Shown: positions 44,013-55,844 of the stretch, one piece after another
Numbering within the stretch: position 1 is the stretch's first letter
Layout of the letters: each line of letters begins with the position of its first letter
From: Mauremys mutica
Taxonomy: Eukaryota > Chordata > Testudines > Geoemydidae
DNA length: 64,000 nucleotides
Direction of reading: 5' to 3'
Assembly (NCBI RefSeq): GCF_020497125.1
Contig: NC_059072.1
Span: forward strand, 53,292,697 to 53,356,696
Notes under the pieces: generated by a model
Databases searched by the model: none
The model's input: the letters and a program-made list of their open reading frames with translations, nothing else
Told to the model about the DNA's origin: nothing
Program-made: the position numbers and the translations under genes

Positions 44013-47004
44013 AGTCCAAAGTGAGCAATAGTCTTAATTTATTTAAGTATCTGGATTTAACAACCATAAAAAACTTATATTTACAAAATTCTGTGCACCT
44101 TAACAATAAATAAAACATCCAATAACAATAACCACCAGCAACATTAAATACTAGTTTGCAAATTAACTCCTAGTGCTAACTGCATTTATCTAAACCTGCC
44201 AATTAAAAAAAAATTCCAGCCTAACCCAGAATTTATCCTTTTCCTTCCCCCAAAACTCTATCAGATAAATGGCTTTTGCAGTGTGCCTTGACTGTCACCA
44301 AGTTCAGGCTATTTCAGATCAAAGTGTGGAACCAGTTCCAAAGTCCCAGCCCCCTCACTGAGAATGCCCTGCTGGCAGCACCCGTTCCTTTCTAACAAGA
44401 AGCCCAAATGCCAACGCCGACCACAGCTGTGGCAGTAGATCAGATAATAATAATTTGTACTCTTAAACAAGACAGTCACATAGTCCTAGTCACCTCAGTG
44501 GTAAGTGGTCAGAGAAGAGGTCAATTCTTCTTAATAGTGCTCATTCTAGAATGGTAGTTTATTTTATTCCCGGTATTTAGTGCCTGGATTTATGTATTTA
44601 CACAAAAGTCTGGCTAAGAAATAGCTTTATCATAATAGCTTTAGAAGTCTAAAAGCATGGTAAAGTACTTTTGCTGAGGACCTGATGGCAGAAGCTTTAA
44701 CCAAGTTGTGTATTGATTTTAATTTTTACTGCTATGAGAGTTATGAGTGCTCTTTTCACCATGCTTTAGGAAAATATACAAGAATAAACAAATTCTGCCT
44801 TGATTTACACCGCTGAAGTGGCTCAGGAGGCAATGCCCAATAGTAATACTACTAATAGTTTTTAGGACAGTTCAGAGTGTAGCACTTCATATTTATTATA
44901 CATTTCTTAGCATGAACAGCATGTTTCACCCTCCCCTAATTGTCATTAATGGGGTTAGCATTATTATTCTGTTAATATCACACTTTATAAAGGGCTAAGA
45001 ATTATACTGGAAGTTTGCATAGTAACAATTTCAGGATCAAATGATGACTTTATAACATTTGTTTGAGAAAACCACGTTAGAACATAATTACAAATTTCCA
45101 ATCACGACATTTTCTACCACTATTAACATAATGCCACTTCAGGACATAGCCAAACAAGGTACTCCCACATTATCAATAGCTTAATCAATTTGACTTCAAA
45201 TTTTCCTGGGTTGGTAGAGTTATTAACCTAAGCAACTAAACTAGCACATATGCTAATATGTTACTGCTTACTTTAGTGGAGGGGAAATAATGATATATTA
45301 GCAGTGCCTGATGACTGGAACAAATTTTCAATGTATTTTAATGGACAGAGAAAGAGGAGGCTGCAGAGATAGACTGACAGTATTAGACAAAAACACAAAA
45401 CAGGGAAATGGCAGATGACATATGCACCGATACACTATTTATCATGTATGCTTTGTGGAACATCTTAAATGCATTGGCAATGCTGAAAAGCAGAAGGAAT
45501 ATTGTAGCAAGGGGTTATCAGACTGAATGTTTTTAATATAACAAATAAGAAGTGTATGTTATTTCTCCTATAACTCCTACCTGGAGAATAGGATCAGTTG
45601 TGTTCATCCACAGCGTACTAAAAACACTGGATGACTATTACTAACCTTAAGGCATCTGGGTCTGTTAGGAGAGGCTCACTGATCATTTCAAAGCACAAAG
45701 CCAGAAGGCAGTCAGCTCTTGAATGAGTGAGCAAGTGGTGAGGCTGGAGGACAGCGCATATAAAACCTTCTCCTCTTATTGCTCCACCCAAGGACTAGCC
45801 ACAGTAGAAACTTTTGCATTTCCCAGATTACAAGAGCTTCTCAGGACTATACCTAGATGTCTCCAGATGGCAGAAAGGAAAGGAGAAAGATTGCCTTACT
45901 ACGATAAGTTTCTTTTAGTTCAGGGTTAAATAAACTAACCTATGCACTCTCAGCCTTAACAGGAAAGGGAAAAATGTTGAGATGCTTACTGTCTGCAGTG
46001 GGATGGAGGCTTCCACTTGGAGTCCCGCTGCAGGGAGTGTTTGGTCACTAAAGGGAAGTTGTGGCTACTAATGGCTGGCTTTATAAGGAAAGTGCTGCAG
46101 CACAGCATCACCTCTGGTGCAGTAGGTTCTTGAGAAAAGGAGCTAGGGACGTCAAGTGCTATGGAAACTTGACCCCGGAGTCAGGACTGAGGGAAATAGT
46201 CTGCTTGTGGCTAGACTAAATTAGCTAGCCTGCCAAAACTTGGCTCTGTTGATTTGTATCTTAGCATCACAAGCTTATCCTTAAAAACATGCTGTGCAAT
46301 TCTGGTAAATTATCTTTTGGTTAATTTTGGCTTTTGTTCCTGTTGTAAAAACTAGGAAATTTTAATTACCAAGTCTGGCTCTTGCAAAGATTGTTCTGAG
46401 AGTTTAACATACATACAATCATACAATTGTCTGAAATTTCCTCCCAGTTATTTGACCCACACTGAACTCACAAGATCATCTGGTACTTGCCTGCTCAGAC
46501 AACTACAATTAACCTGAGTTTGAGAAGATACCCAATTCCTCACAGACTCTAATATAGTTTTTTTTATTTATTTACTGGACACTAAAGTGAAGAAATGTGA
46601 CATTAGTGAGGAAGTATTTCCAACAGGTTAATATACTGAGTACATTGGCCTGAAGAAATGTATTGACTTTTGAATCCATAATTCAGGGGGAGGTGACGGT
46701 CAGTTTCTGCCTCTTGGCAGAAATAAGTGAATAAGACACTGAGGTGAAAAATCAGCCTGTGGTGGAATTTCTACAAGAGTGACACATAACATGACACTGT
46801 GATAGAGAAACAAATAAACAAAACATCAAGGAAATAAATAAAGGAAACTAGATGGTTGTTTAGTTTAGGGATTTTGCTCATGTAGGGATTTTCATTTAGC
46901 CATTTTGTCATGGGCTTTTTCACTAGACACAAAATTTCAGCACTTTACCAAGAGAAAAATGAATTAAATCATCACTTTCTGATCTACAAGTGGTAAAATA
47001 ATGA
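44013..47004. other. unassigned sequence
   Basis: About 3 kb without recognised genes or elements. 44,255-44,430 ('GAATGCCCTGCTGGCAGCAC') has a mid-GC, repeat-like look but I cannot assign it. A 68-codon frame at 45,723-45,929 has no known motif. Confidence 0.4.
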
Positions 47005-47460
47005 ATAGTATTGAGAAGGTAAATCAGAAATGTCTGTTCTCTCTGTCTCCTAGCACATTTAATGAAACTGAGAGGTCACAAATTCAAAATTGATGAAAGG
47101 AAATACTTTTTAATACAATATATAATTAGACTGTGGAAATCATCGCCACAGGAAGTCATTGAGGCCAGAAACTTAGCAAGATTCAAAGAGAGATTGCATG
47201 TTACTATAGATAACAAGAATATCCATTTTTATAGTTAATGCTGGATTTTAAAAAAAAGCATTGGAGGGGTGATAAAACCTCATGTGTCAGGATTTAAGCC
47301 AATCTCTAGCTATTGGAGATAAAGAGGAGAACTTCATGAGGGACAGACTGGGGGTTCTTTCACCTTCCTCTGAAACATTTGGTGCTGGCCAGTGTTGGAG
47401 ACAAGATAGTGGACTAACTGGACCACAGATCTGATATAGTATGGGAATTCCTGTCAACCA
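47005..47460 (+). mobile_element. CR1 LINE 3' end, sense
   Basis: 'GAGAGGTCACAAATTCAAAA', 'AGTCATTGAGGCCAGAAAC', 'TTTAAGCCAATCTCTAGC', 'TTCACCTTCCTCTGAAACAT' and 'CTGATATAGTATGGGAATTC' follow the sense CR1 order. Diverged. Confidence 0.85.
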
Positions 47461-49086
47461 GATACTTACATGTTTACCTTTCTCATATAAAAATGTATTG
47501 AAAAATAGTCTGTAAGCAAGTGTAATGCACACCCTGCCTCACCAAAGAGGTACACATTTTTTAAGGTCACTCACAACACTCCTGGGTAAGGCTGTAAATA
47601 ACAGCACTACCACAAACTGAATCTCAGGACAAGGTTTGTTCTCAGATCTGGCTGCTCCCAGGGCTCTCTTTGGAGGACCTCTGTCCCAGATCAGAGAACC
47701 ATTGCCTCTACCTTTATTTCCAGGGAGAAGTTATCAAACTCCACCTGCCACAATGAGGTAGCAGGAATAGCCCTGCCACCCTACTACAGAACATCTATAA
47801 CTACAGCTTGAATTTAGATATTGTTAGTGTACGATCAAAGATTTTATTACTGTCTGAGTCACCAAGTGCCTAGCTTCCACCCACAGCCATTCATCCTTAA
47901 GTGCAAGGATAATCAATGTTTTTCCTGAATCACAGGTGAACAATCAGATGATAACCATTGTTATATTTGTCTAAGGCAGCAACATTAATATTAGACACAA
48001 TTAAATTTAAACAGTACAATTCACAATCATTTTCTGAACAGAACACTGTTTGTATCCAATATTTTGTATGAAGGATAAAGAACAATATATCGATGGGGGG
48101 TGAGAAAAATGCCAAAAAAAGCTACACTCCAATAGAGTTCATCAGTGGAGCCCTTGATGAATCATTGTCATTTTAGAAACTGCATTGATATCTTAACAAT
48201 TTTCAAAATGATCCTGGGAAAAAAACGTGTGTATTCGATTGTACACTTCATTCCACATAATCCAACTGTGTGAAAAGGATTAAAGAAAGAAAAGAGGTTA
48301 ATAAACCAGAGAATAATTAGTATGAAGAGATGGAGATTAAACATCTCTCACACCAATGCAGTTATTTTTGCTCATTGATATTATTCGACGGACCAGTTTA
48401 TCCATTATCTTTTTGCTCTACCAAGCAGGGGCTCTCCTTAGTGTATGTCCTGTATAAGGTGAAATGTGTTATTGTGACATATATGATAAATAATAATTTC
48501 ATTTGGCATGATGACGTGTTTCAGTGCAACAACTCTAAAACTCAAGGCTTTTCAAACATCCCTCACAACGTCCATGCTCCTGTGCAGGCAGCTGTTCTTG
48601 ATACAGTGCATACCTCTTTCTTCACCTGTTGGATAAATACGAGCAGCATTAGTTTGATTTAATAATGGTGTTAAAAAGTCTGAACTTCATTTGAGTGCTC
48701 TAAATGCTGTACTGATTCTGTTTCATGAATGCTATTCTTGCTTGGTTCAACTGCTGCTTTATATTCTTTAAAGCAGAACTGCCTCCTGTTGTGGAAACCA
48801 CGTATACAAGGTAACAAGATCTTTCAACTTCCTCTAAGGTTACATCGTGTGTGTCATTAGGAACAGTAGCGCAGAATTCCTCATTAGAGCAGTAAACATA
48901 CAATATATCAGTCTCCCTCATGCTGATCTTTCACCTGCACTGTTTACTGCTACAAAGATGTTTTACCGGTATTTTTGCCTGTAGCTCATCTTTGCATCAC
49001 AACAAGAAGAACTCTAAATCTGCAAAGTTAAGGATGGCCCCACTTCACTAGATCCTTCCAATAACTCCTTCTGCTTCTCTGAAGGG
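47461..49086. other. unassigned AT-rich sequence
   Basis: No gene or element recognised. A 73-codon minus-strand frame at 48,700-48,921 has no motif I can name. Confidence 0.4.
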
Positions 49087-49310
49087 CAATGTTGTCTAGT
49101 GAACAGTGCACCAAACTGGTTGTCGAGAAACCTGAGTTCTAGGCATAGCTCTGTTATAGATTCACTGTGTGACCTGGGGCAAGTCATCTAACCACTCTAT
49201 GCCTCTGTCTATAAAACATGAAGATAATAATAGGCATCTTTTTTAAAGTGCTTTTTAAAGCTTCAGATCAGAAGAACAATATAAGTAAAATAATATTATT
49301 AGTATTTTCA
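49087..49310 (+). repeat. MIR/CORE-like SINE, sense
   Basis: 'GTTGTCTAGTGAACAGTGCA' (A-box side), 'ACCTGAGTTCTAGGCATAGC' (B-box side), 'ATTCACTGTGTGACCTGGGG', 'CAAGTCATCTAACCACTCTA', 'TGCCTCTGTCTATAAAACAT' and 'GATAATAATAGGCATC' follow the MIR sense order almost end to end. Well preserved for its age. Confidence 0.9.
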
Positions 49311-49504
49311 AACTAATCAGGATATTATCCAGGGGAACAGAAAGCTAGATACGATACCTCTCTGCCAGCAGACAGACTGTAGCAAGCCAGACTGAACATA
49401 GGTTACTGTAGATGACAAAAACATGCCATTTCCTATACAAATGCTTAACAACTTCTATCATCACTATGATTCATGTTCCATAGTTATTTTATAAGTGGAC
49501 ACTA

Positions 49505-49990
49505 TCAATCCTTCTTAAAGTCTACAAAAAGGATAAAACGAGCTGTTCTGATTCTCTTCAGAGATATTCCGTTGTCTAAAAAACTGCTCAATACAACTGC
49601 AATGTTGTTGGAAATCTGCCTACTCTCTAGCAAGTTAGCATGTGCCTTGTATTGGAATAGGATCTTGTTGATGACACTCTTTATATCCCTCAGAACTATA
49701 TGTGGCTGGGGAATAATTGAAACCTGCATGCAACATAAGATGAAGAGTGTCACTATATTGTATTAGCTCTGCACACTTCTTCTGCCTGGACACAAGTGCT
49801 TGCTCAAATGTGAGAAGCACGGAACAGATCTGACAATCCTCCAAATATGGACGTGGCTCCATAGGGTCCAAACGTCACTTACATCCAAGGTAGATAAAAT
49901 CCTGATTTTTTCAAAAGCTTGTTCTGTCAAGTTAAAGGATTTGACTCTATAAGTAAGTAAAGTAAGTTCTATTTTATTACACACAAAAAA
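49505..49990 (-). pseudogene. possible pol-like relic, unassigned
   Basis: Minus-strand frames carry 'DIKSVINKILFQYKAHANLL' and 'FILFVDFKKD', loosely like a LINE RT start ('DFKKAFD'). A second frame reads 'YSDTLHLMLHAGF'. No further RT motif supports this, so the call is weak and the stretch may be chance coding. Confidence 0.25.
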
Positions 49991-50366
49991 CCTAACAAAC
50001 ATTATTCAGGTTGCAAAGTCAAGCACTCAAAAGTTAGAAAATATCAGAATTAAGGTTGTCTATGCCGCTCTAATTTCTTCACACACATCATTTGAGTATG
50101 CATTATGATAAAGCCTTTAATTGCATGGTCACACACTGTTTTTTTTTTTTCCGGAGGACCTCTTCCGCATTCAGTGCACAGAATGGATGGTGATCAATGT
50201 ATCAGCAGCTATTCTATATTTCATTGTCCCCTGATTGTTCAGTGTGTGGCCGTAAGCTTTATTTATTGCACACTATTCAAACACTGCTCTGGAGACCGAA
50301 TTATTAATTTCCCCAGGGGCCTTTCTACGGCATTGATCACTATAGTACATGAGTGCTTCACAAACA
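49991..50366. other. unassigned sequence
   Basis: No recognised gene or element. Confidence 0.4.
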
Positions 50367-50432
50367 TGAATTAATTTATATTTGCAACATCCCTGTGAGG
50401 CAAGGTGCTATTATTATTCCCATTTTACAGAT
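50367..50432 (-). repeat. short MIR-like fragment, antisense
   Basis: 'CATCCCTGTGAGGCAAGGTG', 'CTATTATTATTCCCATTTTA' and 'CAGATAGG' match the MIR/L3-type 3' region. The next 3 bp lead into CR1. Confidence 0.55.
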
Positions 50433-50620
50433 AGGAACATAAGAACTTCAGAATGGCCATACTGGGTCAGACCAAAGGTCCATCCAGCCCAGTATCCTGT
50501 CTACCGACAGTGGCCAATGCCAGGTGCCAGAGGGAGTGAACCTAACAGGTAAAGATCAAGTGATCTCTCGTCTGTCATCCATCTCCACCCTCTGACAAAC
50601 AGAGGCTAGGGACATAAAGA
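50433..50620 (-). mobile_element. CR1 LINE 3' end, antisense
   Basis: 'AATGGCCATACTGGGTCAGA', 'CCAAAGGTCCATCCAGCCCA', 'GTATCCTGTCTACCGACAGT' and 'GCCAATGCCAGGTGCCAGAG' are a typical turtle CR1 3' end in reverse. Well preserved. Confidence 0.95.
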
Positions 50621-50679
50621 CAAACACAAGAAACAAGCACAAAGACAATGCCAAAATGTTCTTTCATTTCGAGTGCAAA

Positions 50680-52161
50680 ATTTGAGATGCCTATGGTCCA
50701 ATGGTGGCATACGAGCCGATTTTTAATGGCACGCCGAGGTCCCGGACGCCGGCACCGCTCAGCCCACTGCCAGCCTGGGGGAAGGGAACCCTAGGCCAGT
50801 AGCGGGCTGAGTGGAACCAGCGGCTGAGACCCTGGCTGGCAGGAGCCGGCGGATGGAACTCCAGACCAGCAGAGGGCTGAGCCACTCAGCCCATTGCCAC
50901 TCTGGGGTCCCGGCCACTGGCCCCGCTCAGCTCGCCGCTGGTCTGGGGTTCCAGCGGCCAGGACCTGGCTGGCAAGGGGCCGGCAGCTGGAACCTAGAAG
51001 TCAAAGTAAGGTGGAGCATTCATACTCGGAGCCGGCCGATGCTGGGGCGCTCCGCTGCAGCTGGAGGCATGGCGCGTGGCGTGCTCCCAGCTGTGGTCCT
51101 GCTGGCTGCTGGAACTCTCTGGCAGGCTGGTGCTGGTGGCCCCATGCACTGGACTAAGCAGCAGGCAGTCAGGCAAGTGAAAGGGGCCAGCGGGAGGCGC
51201 GGTGGATGTGTCCGCGTCCCAGCCTGTCCTGCTGCCCCTCTCTCGCCACTATGGCTGGATACCAGGGCACTACAGGCACATGCCGTCCCTGTAGCATGCA
51301 CAGCTGTGGCCCCTCAGGGGGAAGGGGAAGGGAGCAGCAGGCCAGGGGGTCTTCTGCTGCCACCCCCCATTTGCCTGCAGATGCAGTGCCCCCACACAGC
51401 TGGCCCACAGCTCCCTTGGCAGGAACAGGAACAGCATGGGGCAGGGACCCATCCACCATCCAGGTAACCCAGCCACAACCGGGACTGTCCCAGGCCAGCC
51501 CCGAGCCCTGGCCCCCCCAGGGCTTCCCCTCTACACACACATCCCAACCCCCTGCCCTGAGCCCCTCATGCCACCCAACCCTGACTCCTGCACCCCCCCA
51601 TGCTCCCAGCCCTGACTCTTGCATCATCCACCCCATCCCCTGCCCTGAGTGCTCCCCACATCCACACATCCCCTGCACCTGAGCTCCTCCCCCTGAGGGA
51701 GTTTTCAATATGACAGTACCTGTAAGAAGTTTAAGTTACTTTCACCCCTGCTGGAACCCCAGACCAGCAGCGGACTGAGCGGCTCATCCTGCTGCTGGTC
51801 TGGGGTTCCGGCCACCGGCCCCGCTCAGCCCACTGCCAGACTGGGGTACTGGCAGCCAGCCCAGGGCTCTGCTCCTGGCCTCGACCCAGTGCTCTTCAGT
51901 CACCCCCTGCTGTAGGCCACATTGAAAAACTCAGCAAGGAAAAGCTAGGGCGAGGATCACACTAAACTGATAATATCTGCATTTTAAATGAAGCTTCTTA
52001 AATATTTTAAAAACCTTTTTTACTTTAAATACAACAATAGTTTATTTATATAATATAGATTTATAGAGACCTTCTAAAAACGTTAAAATGTATTACCGGA
52101 ACGCGAATCCTTAAATTACAGGGAACTTGGCACACCCCTTCTGAAAGGTTGCCTACCCCTG
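50680..52161. mobile_element. non-autonomous hAT element (outer), host of another hAT
   Basis: The right end 'GAAAGGTTGCCTACCCCTG' at 52,161 is a clear hAT terminus preceded by 'CCGGAACGCGAATCCTTAAA'. The left end near 50,680-50,730 ('GCATACGAGCCGATTTT', 'AATGGCACGCC') is recognisable but its terminal bases have decayed, so no TSD can be read. The GC-rich left half has repeated 'CCAGACCAGCAG' and 'CTGGTCTGGGGTTCC' blocks in both orientations. An inner hAT occupies 50,995-51,750. No transposase. Confidence 0.75.
50987..51758. mobile_element. non-autonomous hAT element (756 bp) nested in another hAT
   Basis: The element spans 50,995-51,750. The left end TAGAAGTCAAAGTAAG and the right end TTACTTTCACCCCTG are imperfect inverted repeats (the right end gives CAGGGGTGAAAGTAA). 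Both flanks are the exact 8-bp duplication ctggaacc, and removing the element restores the outer element's repeated block. The interior has CCCCTG/ACTCCTGCACCC-type blocks. Open frames of up to 218 codons are products of GC richness. Confidence 0.85.
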
Positions 52162-53757
52162 ATCTAATGTCTACAAGCAGGTGGTCCTCATCATGCTAGA
52201 TGCTGTACAAACATATAATAAATGATAGTCACTTCTCCAATGAGCTTAACATCTAAAAGAGATAGAAAAACTAGGTATGATGGCAGGTAGAGATTAAATG
52301 CTGATGACTGAGGGAGAATAGGAGGTGGTGTTGAAGCTGTGGGGTGGATGTGAGGATGGGCAATTTACTGGGAAGAAGTTAAACAGCTGCATAATTGCCT
52401 GGAAATCAAGCTGTGTCAAATGAGTTTCTGCAATAGAAAGAGATGCTTCATATAACGGAAAGCTCTTTAAACATGCATTAGTGCCACCAGGCTCAAATAG
52501 AGATACATAACAGCATAATACCCTTTTCATATACAGATGTCCATTCCAGGATTCACTTCCAAATAAATGTCAGTCAAGAGACAGTGGCTGTATAGGGTTT
52601 TCAAAAATGTGTAAATGTTAAAGGGGTAACAGCTTCAGAGAGAAAGGACTAAAAGTAAAGGCTTGAGGCTAATTCTACCCTCAGATGTCTATAATGCCAC
52701 CAATGTCAATGGAGATTCATACATTTAACTGAGGGCAGCCTTTGTCCTGGATGACCAAAAGGCTGCAGGACAGACTGTAACTTTAAGTCTTGGGCTATGC
52801 CATAGTGTAGTACATGTAAAAAGATGCAGGAGAGAAGGCTCAGACTTGGATTTCACATAGAATTATTTGGAATTGCCTTCGTGTAGGTAAACCAGACACC
52901 TGTGAGTGATAGGTTTGTTTGGAGTGTGGAAGGAGACCCCACCCATTTACGATCTCATTGAAACCAATAAGAGAAGAACTGGGCCCCAAAACTACATGGC
53001 AAAAATCATAAATGACCTATTTACTTTCTTACAGCCACTGCGTAAGATTTCAAGGAGATTGAACTATGTGAAGCAGTTGAACCACCAGTAATGAGATGTT
53101 ATTGAGCTAAAAGGAGACAAAGAAACATTACATGATAAAATTTAAAAGGAGGGGGAGTTAACTAACTTATTATTCAGAAACAATTTGATTAATTTTCTTC
53201 AAACTTTGCAGAAGTTTCCATACTCTTTTGCCTTCAACATGCATATCATAATTTGTGGCCAAGCCAATTTTCCAAACTAAAATTATAGGAGGGCTAAACG
53301 TACAGCTTTCTAACTATAGTTTGCAATTTTAACCTGAGACAAGGCTACGTCTCTCCATAATATCAAAAGGAAACAACTGTAGACCAGTAGCATCTATGCA
53401 ACTTTATGTCATGCTTATGTTTGACACTGACCTTTCATTGAAGACTTAGATAACTTCATGTGCTTTGAGTACATTGCATGTCAATCTATTTCCTGATTCA
53501 GCATGCCATGTTTCACAAAAGAGGTGATTTTAGCCACTATGATGATCATCATATTAACTCATCTTGCATTTCTTACTGTTGTTAATGTTTATATGTTTGT
53601 ATTATATTCCTTTAGAGGATAAATTTCAATCACAAACTTTCAAAAATGCTATTTGTCTTGAGTAACTTGAGTTAGCACAAACTTTGGCTGATTTGTTGTA
53701 CTTTCCCTATGTATTGATTAGGTTAGGAATTAACAGGTAATAATCAGTGCAATCTAA
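52162..53757. other. unassigned sequence
   Basis: About 1.6 kb, AT-rich towards the right, without recognised elements, apart from a weak palindrome-class scrap near 52,668-52,735 ('AATGTCAATGGAGATTC'). Confidence 0.4.
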
Positions 53758-53862
53758 GGCCCCAATCTTGCAATGCATTCTACACAGGCATACCCTGCCC
53801 CCACATGGAGCACTATTGACCACCCATGCAAAATACATTGCAGAATTGGAGACCAGTCCTTG
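53758..53862. repeat. palindromic repeat (CAATCTTGCAATGCATTCTA arms)
   Basis: 'CCCCAATCTTGCAATGCATT' on the left pairs with 'AATACATTGCAGAATTGG' on the right, with 'GGAGCACTATTGACCACC' between. It fits the palindrome class. Confidence 0.65.
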
Positions 53863-53938
53863 TTATAGCAAGTCCATAACTGAATAATATGTATATAGTA
53901 CTTATGAAATTGGACTTATGGGCCTTATTCTTATTTAC
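53863..53938. other. unassigned spacer
   Basis: Short spacer before the terminal-direct-repeat element. Confidence 0.4.
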
Positions 53939-54071
53939 ACTAAAGACACTTGTAGTGAGGTGCCCTGGGTCCCAGCGGCGCCTGAGAGGGCCGAGCCAGA
54001 ACGGACGCCACAGTGGGAGGAGCCACGCTGCCTGTTCCCACCCCCTGGAAGTCAAGGGGTGGGACAGGAAG

Positions 54072-54079
54072 TATAAAGG
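54072..54079 (+). promoter_or_regulatory. TATA-like box in the terminal-direct-repeat element
   Basis: 'GTATAAAGGCC' lies about 120 bp after the left terminal repeat. It would be a plausible RNA polymerase II promoter for an LTR-type element. Sequence likeness only. Confidence 0.4.
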
Positions 54080-54156
54080 CCTGGCCCCAGTGCTCAGTTG
54101 ACTGCTGGCCGCCGGAGAGGACAGACGCTAGTGCTCTAGCTCCCGCTGGGCTGAGC

Positions 54157-54305
54157 CTGCCCCGGGCTCGCCACCTGGAGGAGGACTGGCCGAGCCTGCC
54201 CCGGGCTCGCCGCCCAGAGGAGCTGCCTGAGCTTCCCCTCGTTCAGTATCCTGAGGAGCAGCCCGGCATACCCAGCGCCCAGTACCCTGAGGAGCCCATG
54301 GTGTG
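54157..54305 (+). repeat. 39-bp minisatellite, four units
   Basis: Four 13-codon units in one frame: '[13 protein letters not shown]', '[13 protein letters not shown]', '[13 protein letters not shown]' and a partial '[11 protein letters not shown]'. The first two are closest. It explains the 143-codon open frame from 54,013, which I do not consider a host gene. Confidence 0.85.
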
Positions 54306-54790
54306 GGACACTGCGGAAGACGCCAGGGATACCCAGGTACCAATGGAGGGGGAGAGTGGAAGTGGCCTGGGGGTAGCTGACCCTAGTCCGGCTGCAGCAG
54401 ACCCCGAGCCAATGTCAGTGTGTTGCAACCAGGATCCCCACTGACACAGCAGCTGACTGACTGCTGCTGTTAGGGCCCTGGGCTGGGACGCAGTGGAGTG
54501 GGTGGGCCTGCATCCCCCCTAATACCCCACTCACGGGTGGCAGTCTCCCCCTCACACCAACGCTCAGGCGTAGGAGCCTGGACTTACCTCAGTGTCTGCT
54601 CAGCCCCTGCCTGAGCCCTGAACTGCTTGCTGCCCCGCCCTGCTCAAGGGCCTGGGCTTATGTTTGTTTGCTCAGCCCCTGCCTGAGGGTCTGGACCGTG
54701 ACCTACTGGCTGTCGGTAGTGAGGCGCCCTGGATCCCAGCAGCGCCTGAGAGGGCCGAGCCCCAACACCGGACGTCCACACGACTAAAGA

Positions 54791-55606
54791 GAAAGTAAGT
54801 TATATTTACATACATTTTAAGAGCAATGTTACACAGAGTTAGTGTATCTGAGTATAAGGCCCATCATCTATTAATATTTCAGTGAAGAAAGTAAATGATT
54901 GCAATAAATACCATCTTCTACATAGTGATGCAAAGTAACTTGAAACAATGTTCTGATGAATATGCATGTAACAAACCTCACTGTTATATTACTTCTTCCT
55001 GAAGGAAATAATCAATCTCATGAAATAATGTTTTTAATCATTACATGCTTTTGGAGCCTGTGTTTCTTCAGCTATGTCATTTCTAAATCAACAGATATGA
55101 TATTCTGCTCTGCTGCCAAATCACGTTTTTATGTGAACTGTGATTGCTCAAAGGACTTTTACTCCCTATCAGAAAAAAGTGGCTTGGCCAGTGTAGATTA
55201 ATAGTGAAGCTTTTATTTATTTAACTCTCAGAATGGCTTAGTTTCATTCTGAAATCTAAATCTAGCACCTTAGATCTCCTTTTCTAACAATCAAGCCAAA
55301 ATTAGGCTAAAAGTGTTGTGGTTCACTGCTTAAGTGAAGCACTGGGTTTCCATTCCAACTGAGCATTAACTTATAATTAAATCCCACAAGGAGAATGATA
55401 GATAATATCTAAAAATTAATGGTCTAATAACTAAGAAATATAGGGTATAAAACAAACCTTAGTTAAGCAAATTGCTTAACTGATTACCTATACCACCTTT
55501 CTTAAGGTTCTTGGAATTTTGATTTAATTAAAGAAAAGGGACTTGAGTTAAATTTAATTTTATAAAATTTTATTAACCATCCTTAACAACAGCTACTAAT
55601 ACTAGA
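54791..55606. other. unassigned AT-rich sequence
   Basis: No recognised gene or element. Confidence 0.4.
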
Positions 55607-55844
55607 GGACCAATCTGATGGTGACCCATACTTCTGCTGAAATATCCAACCAAAACAAGGTGTCCTCTCTCATCTTCCAGTCATGGAACAAGGCATCACC
55701 TATGAGTTCTTGCAACTGGGGCTGGAATTTTCCAGTTTCCTTGTGCAAAACATCTTGTCATTCCAGCTTATGTAAGACAGGTTAGGACATAGCTGTTAGT
55801 AAAACCATCTTGGGGCATATATTGAACAACAGCTGGCTTACCCT
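55607..55844 (+). repeat. 238-bp direct duplication, copy 1 (no insertion)
   Basis: It begins GGACCAATCTGATGGTGACC and ends 'AACAGCTGGCTTACCCT'. The second copy at 56,918-57,572 matches it at all but one of 238 positions (A versus G near the end) once the hAT insertion and its target duplication are removed. Copy 1 shows the intact empty site GACAGGTTAGGACATAGC near 55,776. Confidence 0.95.

Larger units (their letters stand above)
53939..54790 (+). mobile_element. 836-bp element with ~60-bp terminal direct repeats
   Basis: The element spans 53,947-54,782. A direct repeat of about 60 bp occurs at both ends (left 53,952-54,014, right 54,714-54,780), with 'GTAGTGAGG', 'CCCTGG', 'TCCCAGC' and 'GCGCCTGAGAGGGCCGAGCC'. 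Both flanks carry actaaaga, an exact 8-bp match. A 39-bp minisatellite lies at 54,157-54,305 and a TATAAAG box at 54,073. It could be a non-autonomous LTR-like (TRIM-type) element, but an 8-bp duplication is not typical of that class. Class open. Confidence 0.55.

Noticed and set aside
45723..45929. 68-codon open frame as a small gene
   Set aside because: No motif, no conserved neighbour and no splice or polyadenylation context.
50811..51467. 218-codon open frame
   Set aside because: Spans the boundary between two nested hAT elements and reflects GC richness.
54013..54444. 143-codon open frame with 13-residue repeats
   Set aside because: Produced by a 39-bp minisatellite inside a terminal-direct-repeat element; no known domain.
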